The notes below the pieces were generated by a model, which searched no databases, was not told the DNA's origin, and saw nothing but the letters and a program-made list of their open reading frames with translations. 35,740 nt of DNA, taken from Acidobacteriota bacterium. Its GTDB lineage: Bacteria > Acidobacteriota > Vicinamibacteria > Vicinamibacterales > JACQTH01. A program made the position numbers and the translations under genes. Positions 31,465 to 35,740 of the stretch are shown in pieces. The first letter of the stretch is position 1, and each line of letters opens with the position of its first letter. The stretch is taken from contig JACOUA010000392.1 in assembly GCA_016178075.1 (NCBI GenBank), positions 1 through 35,740 on the forward strand, given 5' to 3'.

Positions 31465-33159
31465 TCAGATTTCCATGATGACCGGCAGCACCAGGGGCCG
31501 CCGGCCTGATCGTTTCCGGAAATACCGCCGCAGCTCGACCCGGATTTTCTCCTTGATGAGCCCGTAGTCGGTGCGTTCCTCGACGCTCGCCGTCTCGACG
31601 ACTTGGGTCACGATGCCCGGTGCCTGTCGCAGCAGCTCGTCCGTGTTCGGGTCGACGGCGAGCCCCCTGGGCACGATGTCGGGCGTCCCCTCGAGCGCGC
31701 CGGTCTGCTTGTTGATCGCCATCACGGCGACGACCAGGCCGTCCTCGGAGAGATGACGACGATCGCGCAGTACCTCGTCGGCGACCTCGCCCACGCGGGT
31801 GCCGTCGATGAAGACCCGCCCAGCCGGCACCTTGTCGGCGACGCGCGCGCCTTGTTCATCGAAGCGCAGAAGGTCGCCGTTGTCCGGCACGAGCACCTGC
31901 GTCCGCGTGGATCCGCCGGCCGAGCTCATGCGCTCGGCAATGCGGGCGTAGCGCGACCGCTGCCGGTACTCGCCGTGTATCGGCACGAAACACCGGGGTC
32001 GCACCAGCGACAGCATCAACTTGAGCTCCTCCTCACTGCCATGTCCCGACACGTGCACGTGCTTGATGCCCTCGTAAACGACGTCCGCGCCGCGGCGCGC
32101 TACGTGGTTGATCACCCGGTCGATCGCCTTCTCGTTGCCCGGGATCGCCCGCGCGGAAAAAACAACCGTGTCCTGTGGCGCGAGCGAGACGTGGCGGTGA
32201 TCGTCAATCGCCATTCGCGACAGCGCAGCCAGCGGTTCGCCCTGACTGCCGGTCGCAAGGCACAGGACCTTCTCCGGCGCAAGGGTCTTCACATCGCTGT
32301 CCCGCGTCAGCACGCCCGGCGGCACGCGCAGGTACCCGAGGTCCTGCGCCGTCTGTGAATTCTCGACCATCCCGCGTCCGACGAAGGCCACCCGACGATC
32401 GAACCGTTCGGCCAGGTTCACGAGAATCTGCATCCGGTAGATGCTCGTGGCGAAGGCCGTCACGATCAGCTTGCCCCGCGTGCTCGTGAAGATCTCCTCG
32501 AACGCGTCGACCACCTCCAGCTCGGACCCCGTGAAGCCGGTCCGCTCGATGTTCGTGCTGTCCGAGAAGAGCGCCAGCACGCCGCTCGAACCGAGCTCCG
32601 CGAGACGATGGACGTCGAAGTGATCGCCGTCGAGCGGCGTCTGATCAATCTTGAAGTCGCCCGTGTGAACCACCGTGCCGACCGGCGTCCGGATCGCCAG
32701 TGCCACCGCGTCCGGAATGCTGTGCGTGACGCGCAGGAACTCGATCTCAAATGGCCCGACGCGGGCGATGTCTCGCGGCCTGACGGTCCGCAGCCGCCCG
32801 CCCGGATCGATCCCGTGCTCGCGCAGCTTCGGCTCGACCAGCGCCAGCGTGAACGGCGTGCCATACACCGGCCCGTCGATGAGCGGCAGCAGATGCGCCA
32901 CGCCGCCAATGTGGTCCTCGTGACCATGCGTCAGGATGAGCGCGCCCGCACCGCCCCGCTGCCGGAGGTAGGTCAGGTCGGGAATGATGAGGTCGACGCC
33001 CAGCAGCTCCGGCTCGGGAAACATCACGCCGGCATCGACCACGATGACGGTCTCCCCCATGGCGAGCACCAGCAGGTTCATCCCGAATTCGTCGAGCCCC
33101 CCGAGCGCGACCACCTCCAGCATGGGGTTAGCGACACCACTCCCTGCGGTCAGCGCCAT
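31465..33159 (-). CDS. rnj: Ribonuclease J
   Basis: A 564-residue metallo-beta-lactamase/beta-CASP ribonuclease with 5'-3' exo- and endonuclease activity on RNA. The zinc motif THGHEDHIGG is at residues 77-86, then HTGDFKID, FSDSTN and the beta-CASP part (ATGSQGEPLAALSRM, HVHVSGHGS, FVPIHGEYRQ). The C-terminal domain is complete, and the length matches RNase J1/J2. ATG 33159 has no good ribosome site; an internal ATG at 33123 (MLEVVALGG) would also give a full catalytic domain. The upstream spacer carries two hairpins. The product would be a main RNA-decay enzyme. Confidence 0.93.
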   Translation of the reverse strand: MALTAGSGVANPMLEVVALGGLDEFGMNLLVLAMGETVIVVDAGVMFPEPELLGVDLIIPDLTYLRQRGGAGALILTHGHEDHIGGVAHLLPLIDGPVYGTPFTLALVEPKLREHGIDPGGRLRTVRPRDIARVGPFEIEFLRVTHSIPDAVALAIRTPVGTVVHTGDFKIDQTPLDGDHFDVHRLAELGSSGVLALFSDSTNIERTGFTGSELEVVDAFEEIFTSTRGKLIVTAFATSIYRMQILVNLAERFDRRVAFVGRGMVENSQTAQDLGYLRVPPGVLTRDSDVKTLAPEKVLCLATGSQGEPLAALSRMAIDDHRHVSLAPQDTVVFSARAIPGNEKAIDRVINHVARRGADVVYEGIKHVHVSGHGSEEELKLMLSLVRPRCFVPIHGEYRQRSRYARIAERMSSAGGSTRTQVLVPDNGDLLRFDEQGARVADKVPAGRVFIDGTRVGEVADEVLRDRRHLSEDGLVVAVMAINKQTGALEGTPDIVPRGLAVDPNTDELLRQAPGIVTQVVETASVEERTDYGLIKEKIRVELRRYFRKRSGRRPLVLPVIMEI

Positions 33160-33227
33160 CCGACGTACGGACAGATCACTGCCACGGATCGATGGAATCT
33201 CTGGCGCGGGCTGGGTACCGTGCGTGT

Positions 33228-33288
33228 CAGGCTGCTGGGGAGCCTGCCGAGACGGGGTGGGAGGCGTAAGCGACTGATTCCCGCTTAC
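33228..33288 (-). promoter_or_regulatory. Two hairpins in the RNase J upstream spacer
   Basis: CAGGCT (33228-33233)/AGCCTG (33241-33246) with a 7-base loop, and GTAAGCG (33266-33272)/CGCTTAC (33282-33288) with a 9-base loop. An extended -10 TGCTATAGT, read on the minus strand within the last codons of rsmA, could start an RNase J transcript with both hairpins near its 5' end. No U-tract follows, so they are not obvious terminators. Confidence 0.45.
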
Positions 33289-34161
33289 TTAGGGCGAAAC
33301 TATAGCACAGAGTCCCGCCGAAACGAAAACCTCTGCCAGGCGGGCCAGCTCCTCGATCGCCAGGGTTTCGGGCCGCCGGACCTGATCGAGCGCCGCCCGG
33401 GCCAGCGCGTCGGCCGACTCGAGGCCGGCCAGGTCGGCCAGCGGCTTGGTCGCGTTCAGGAGTGTTTTTCGGCGCCTTTGGAAGATGGTCTTGACGACCA
33501 GTCGGAAGACCCGGCCATCGACCGTGACGGCGGGGGGACGGAAGGTCAGCCGAACGGCGGTGGATCTCACCTTGGGGACCGGACGAAACGCACCAGCCGG
33601 AAGAGCCAGCACTGCCCGAACGTCGGCTCGAAGCTGGGTGAAGACCGAGAGGACGCCGTACTCACGGGAGCCGGGAGAGGCGATCAGTCGGTCCGCCACC
33701 TCGCTCTGAAGCAGCAGCGTCGCGTCCGACAAGACGCGGCCGTCGCCGGCGTCGGAGAGCAGTTTGGCCAGGATCGGGGATCCGACATTGTAGGGGAGGT
33801 TGCCCGCGACCCGCACGGGGCGATCGGAGGGCGGCAACCGGTTCGCGATGAGCGCGCCCAGATCGGCGTCGAGATAGTCCTCGGTGACGACCGACAGATT
33901 CGCGGGCGCGCGTGCGCGAAGCGATTCCGCGAGGTTGCGGTCGATTTCGATGGCCAGGAGCTGACGGACCCGGGCGGCCAGGGGCCGCGTCAAAGCGCCA
34001 CGGCCCGGCCCGATTTCGACGAAGAGGTCGGCGGGCTGCGGGGCGATGGCCCCGAGGAGCTTGTCGACCCAGGCGGGTTCAAGGAAATGCTGGCCGAAAC
34101 GCTTGCGCGCGCGCGGCCGCAAGCGCGTGGCGCGGTCGACGCGGTTACGGTTCGGGGTCAT
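33289..34161 (-). CDS. rsmA: 16S rRNA dimethyladenosine transferase (RsmA/KsgA)
   Basis: A 290-residue SAM-dependent enzyme that dimethylates the two adjacent adenines of 16S rRNA helix 45, a late step of small-subunit assembly. RFGQHFLEP, SAM motif I VEIGPGRGALT, LAIEID, EDYLDAD and the catalytic GNLPYN (residues 120-125) are present, then FRPVPKVRS. The ATG overlaps the stop of the upstream metalloprotease gene by 17 bases. A basic N-terminal extension of about 20 residues precedes the core. Confidence 0.95.
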   Translation of the reverse strand: MTPNRNRVDRATRLRPRARKRFGQHFLEPAWVDKLLGAIAPQPADLFVEIGPGRGALTRPLAARVRQLLAIEIDRNLAESLRARAPANLSVVTEDYLDADLGALIANRLPPSDRPVRVAGNLPYNVGSPILAKLLSDAGDGRVLSDATLLLQSEVADRLIASPGSREYGVLSVFTQLRADVRAVLALPAGAFRPVPKVRSTAVRLTFRPPAVTVDGRVFRLVVKTIFQRRRKTLLNATKPLADLAGLESADALARAALDQVRRPETLAIEELARLAEVFVSAGLCAIVSP

Positions 34162-34573
34162 CGTCGGGAGCGTCCTCCGGGAGATCCTCCCAAAACCTGG
34201 CCCAGTATCGCTCCTCGATCTCCTCGATCTGTTCCTCGCTCATGCCGAAATAGTGTCCGACCTCGTGAATGAGCGTCTCCCCGATTGTCGCGACAATCTC
34301 GTCGTCGGTCCGGCAGGCGTCTTCGATCGGACCCTGATAGATCGTGATCCGATCCGGCAGCGCGTTGCCGAAGTCCCAGGGCCGTGCGGTGACCGGTGTC
34401 CCCTGGTACAGCCCGAAGAGCGAATCGGGTGGTTCGATCTCCATCTCCCTCAGCAGCTCCGGTGAGGGCTCGTCTTCAACCACGACGGCGAGGTTCGTCA
34501 TGCGCTTTCGAAAACGAGCGGGGATGGAATCGATCGCGTCGCGAAGCAGCCGCTCGAATTGGGCGCGGGTCAT
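34145..34573 (-). CDS. Zincin-like metallopeptidase family protein (PF06262 type)
   Basis: A 142-residue protein with the zinc motif HEVGHYFGMSEEQIEE, the HExxHxFG pattern of small zincin-like (minimal MMP) proteins, preceded by ITIYQGPIEDACRTDDEI, also typical. An acidic C-terminus (EDAPDDDPEP) follows. ATG 34573 (MTRAQFERLLRDAI) is the normal family start; the open frame continues upstream through a palindromic repeat and into nth but without family similarity, so I did not use it. Physiological substrates are unknown. It overlaps rsmA by 17 bases. Confidence 0.85.
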   Translation of the reverse strand: MTRAQFERLLRDAIDSIPARFRKRMTNLAVVVEDEPSPELLREMEIEPPDSLFGLYQGTPVTARPWDFGNALPDRITIYQGPIEDACRTDDEIVATIGETLIHEVGHYFGMSEEQIEEIEERYWARFWEDLPEDAPDDDPEP

Positions 34574-34619
34574 CTTTTTCTGGACTTGCGCAGGGGCCCC
34601 TGTACCCCAGCGCTTGCCA

Positions 34620-34715
34620 TCCGCCTTCGCCAAGGCTACGGTGGGCAAGCGGCCTTGCCCGCCGACCAGCCTCCCCAAGGCTTCGGCGGTCCGCCGTAGC
34701 CTCAGCGAAGGCGGA
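34620..34715. repeat. Nested palindromic intergenic repeat
   Basis: A 22-base left arm (34620-34641, core CCGCCTTCGC...GGCTACGG) and right arm (34694-34715) are inverted with two mismatches. Inside lie GGGCAAG/CTTGCCC (34643-34649 and 34654-34660) and GGCT.CGGCGG/CCGCCG.AGCC. The element fills the nth-metalloprotease spacer and extends the open frame of the metalloprotease upstream. It looks like a miniature palindromic (REP- or MITE-like) unit; no other copy is in this window. Confidence 0.7.
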
Positions 34716-34740
34716 AGCTCGAAGAGCGGAGGCGGGTCGT

Positions 34741-35448
34741 TTACGCTCGCCGCGCCGGGTTGCGACGTCTGGCCGCGATGGGCCGTTTCGTTCCGCGTCT
34801 GTGGGCGGGCCGCGTGAGCCCCCCAGACTGGAAGAAATCGCACTCCTTCCGGACGACGCAGCGATCGCAGAGCGGCCGTGGTTTGCAGACGCGGCGGCCG
34901 TGGAGGATCAGCGTGTCGGACGTCAGCGTCCATCGCTCTGGTGGAAGGAGCTTGCCGAGCTGTTGCTCGACGACCTCGGGCGAATCGGACCTGGCGAGGC
35001 CGATGCGGTTGGCCACGCGGAGCACGTGGCGATCGACGGGCAGCCCCGGCACCTTGAAGGCGTGGCCGAGCACCACGTTCGCCGTTTTTCGGCCGACGCC
35101 CGGGAGCTCAACGAGCGCCTCCATGCTGGATGGCACGTGTCCGCCGTGGTGGTCGACGAGCGCCTGCGCCATGGCGAGAAGCGAGCGCGACTTGGCGCGG
35201 AAAAACCCGGTGGCTTTGACGAGGGTCTCCAGCTCGCTGGGCATTGCCTTCGCCATCGCGGGCGCATCTGGAAAACCGGCGAAGAGCGCGGGCGTCACGA
35301 GGTTGACCCGCTGGTCGGTTGTCTGGGCAGAGAGAATCGTAGCCACAAGGAGTTCGAACGGGTTCCGGTAGGCGAGCTCCGTATCGGCGTTCGGGTGCTG
35401 CGTCTCGAGCCTGCGCAGGATCGCGCGCGCCTCGCGCGGGTTCTTCAT
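34741..35448 (-). CDS. nth: Endonuclease III (DNA glycosylase/AP lyase)
   Basis: A 235-residue base-excision repair enzyme removing oxidised pyrimidines. The helix-hairpin-helix LPGVGRKTANVVL holds catalytic Lys121, and Asp139 is in PVDRHVLRV. The C-terminal iron-sulfur loop is Cys188-x5-Cys194-x2-Cys197-x5-Cys203, one residue shorter in the first gap than the E. coli x6 spacing. A basic tail of about 25 residues (RRGTKRPIAARRRNPARRA) follows. The ATG lies 3 bases from the edge of a family B repeat, with GAGAG 5 bases upstream as the only ribosome-site candidate. Confidence 0.94.
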   Translation of the reverse strand: MKNPREARAILRRLETQHPNADTELAYRNPFELLVATILSAQTTDQRVNLVTPALFAGFPDAPAMAKAMPSELETLVKATGFFRAKSRSLLAMAQALVDHHGGHVPSSMEALVELPGVGRKTANVVLGHAFKVPGLPVDRHVLRVANRIGLARSDSPEVVEQQLGKLLPPERWTLTSDTLILHGRRVCKPRPLCDRCVVRKECDFFQSGGLTRPAHRRGTKRPIAARRRNPARRA

Positions 35449-35451
35449 AGA

Positions 35452-35567
35452 AGCTCTCAGCGTTCAGCTGTCAGCTATCAGCTCGAGAGAAGGCTGCCCG
35501 GCGGCGCGGCCGGCACCCCGGGACCCACGAAAGCCGCTGAGAGCTGACAGCTGAGAGCTGATAGCTT
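35452..35567. repeat. Heptad inverted repeat, family B, with GC-rich loop
   Basis: The left arm 35452-35484 (CAGCTNT heptads) and right arm 35536-35567 (AGCTGAN heptads) are inverted around a 51-base GC-rich loop. This is the only family B copy in the window with both arms. It separates nth from the terminal element. Confidence 0.8.
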
Positions 35568-35580
35568 AGTGGGGCACTTA

Positions 35581-35740
35581 GTGGTCCGTCTCATAAATAC
35601 GGCGACGCACCGAGGGCGCCGAGGCGCCCGCCCCGCAAGGCGCGAGGAGGGACAATACCGGGCGTATTCGACCGACGAGCAACGCCGCGGGGCGGGATGC
35701 ATCGGCGGCCGAATGCCGCCGTATTTATGAGACGGGCCAC
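35581..35740. mobile_element. MITE-like 160-bp element with 24-bp terminal inverted repeats; structured repeat copy 2
   Basis: The ends 35581-35604 and 35717-35740 are inverted copies with a single mismatch; the shared core is GTCTCATAAATACGGCG. No ORF is present inside. The interior from 35639 onward is homologous to window positions 1-84 and carries the same hairpin: AATAC (35654-35658), CGGGC, GTATT (35664-35668), with tandem G.A mismatches at 35644-35645/35677-35678 and 35647-35648/35674-35675. A GGGCGCC/GGCGCCC palindrome lies at 35614-35629. The right end coincides with the window edge, so more may follow. Confidence 0.7.

Noticed and set aside
32608-34272. 554-codon plus-strand frame opposite RNase J and rsmA
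   Set aside because: It spans two unrelated real genes and their spacer; no domain or start signal.
34574-34933. Upstream extension of the metallopeptidase frame
   Set aside because: It crosses a palindromic repeat and nth; the family start is at 34573.

Overview
The window is GC-rich, densely coded chromosomal DNA from a diderm bacterium: it has an Omp85 outer-membrane barrel, an AMIN-type cell-wall amidase and many exported proteins. The AroD-AroE fusion, the exported S55-domain protein, RNase J in a diderm, and several families of short intergenic repeats suggest Acidobacteriota, perhaps the Vicinamibacteria group. That placement is an inference from gene content and was not tested by phylogeny. 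No tRNA, rRNA, CRISPR array, phage or intact insertion sequence was seen.

Layout from left to right. (1) 1-107 is a degenerate copy of a structured repeat whose better copy closes the window. (2) 154-1868 encodes two oligopeptide/dipeptide ABC-transporter permeases. (3) 1810-4751 holds a divergent TPR protein and an ECF sigma/anti-sigma pair with an apparent autoregulated ECF promoter. (4) 4828-8918 (minus) encodes an exported S55-domain protein translationally coupled to an exported beta-propeller protein. (5) 9013-19385 is an aromatic amino acid operon: promoter, trp leader peptide with a Trp-Trp-Trp-Tyr run, attenuator, aroDE fusion, trpE, trpG, trpD, trpC, trpF, trpB, trpA, DAHP synthase and prephenate dehydrogenase. 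(6) 19450-24725 encodes two 3-oxoacid CoA-transferase subunits, a JAMM protease, an Omp85 protein, a bactofilin-like membrane protein and a small exported protein. (7) 24769-26772 holds a PKD-like exported protein and, divergently, leucyl aminopeptidase. (8) 26939-35448 (minus) is a housekeeping block: nth, a zincin-like metalloprotease, rsmA, RNase J, ftsK, N-acetylmuramoyl-L-alanine amidase and a small membrane protein. (9) 35452-35740 is entirely repeat DNA.

The aromatic operon is the functional centre. One attenuator could set the output of three common-pathway activities (DAHP synthase, dehydroquinate dehydratase, shikimate dehydrogenase), the whole tryptophan branch and the first dedicated tyrosine step. 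Its spacers have been colonised by heptad repeats, and some cistron starts (trpG, trpE, trpD) lie within a few bases of a repeat edge.

The most unusual signal is in the non-coding DNA. The repeats at the two window ends align without gaps over 84 columns, and more than half of their differing columns are compensatory changes. They support a hairpin with regularly spaced tandem G.A mismatches plus a second hairpin. This points to selection on a folded RNA or single-stranded DNA. At least four other short-repeat families are also described.
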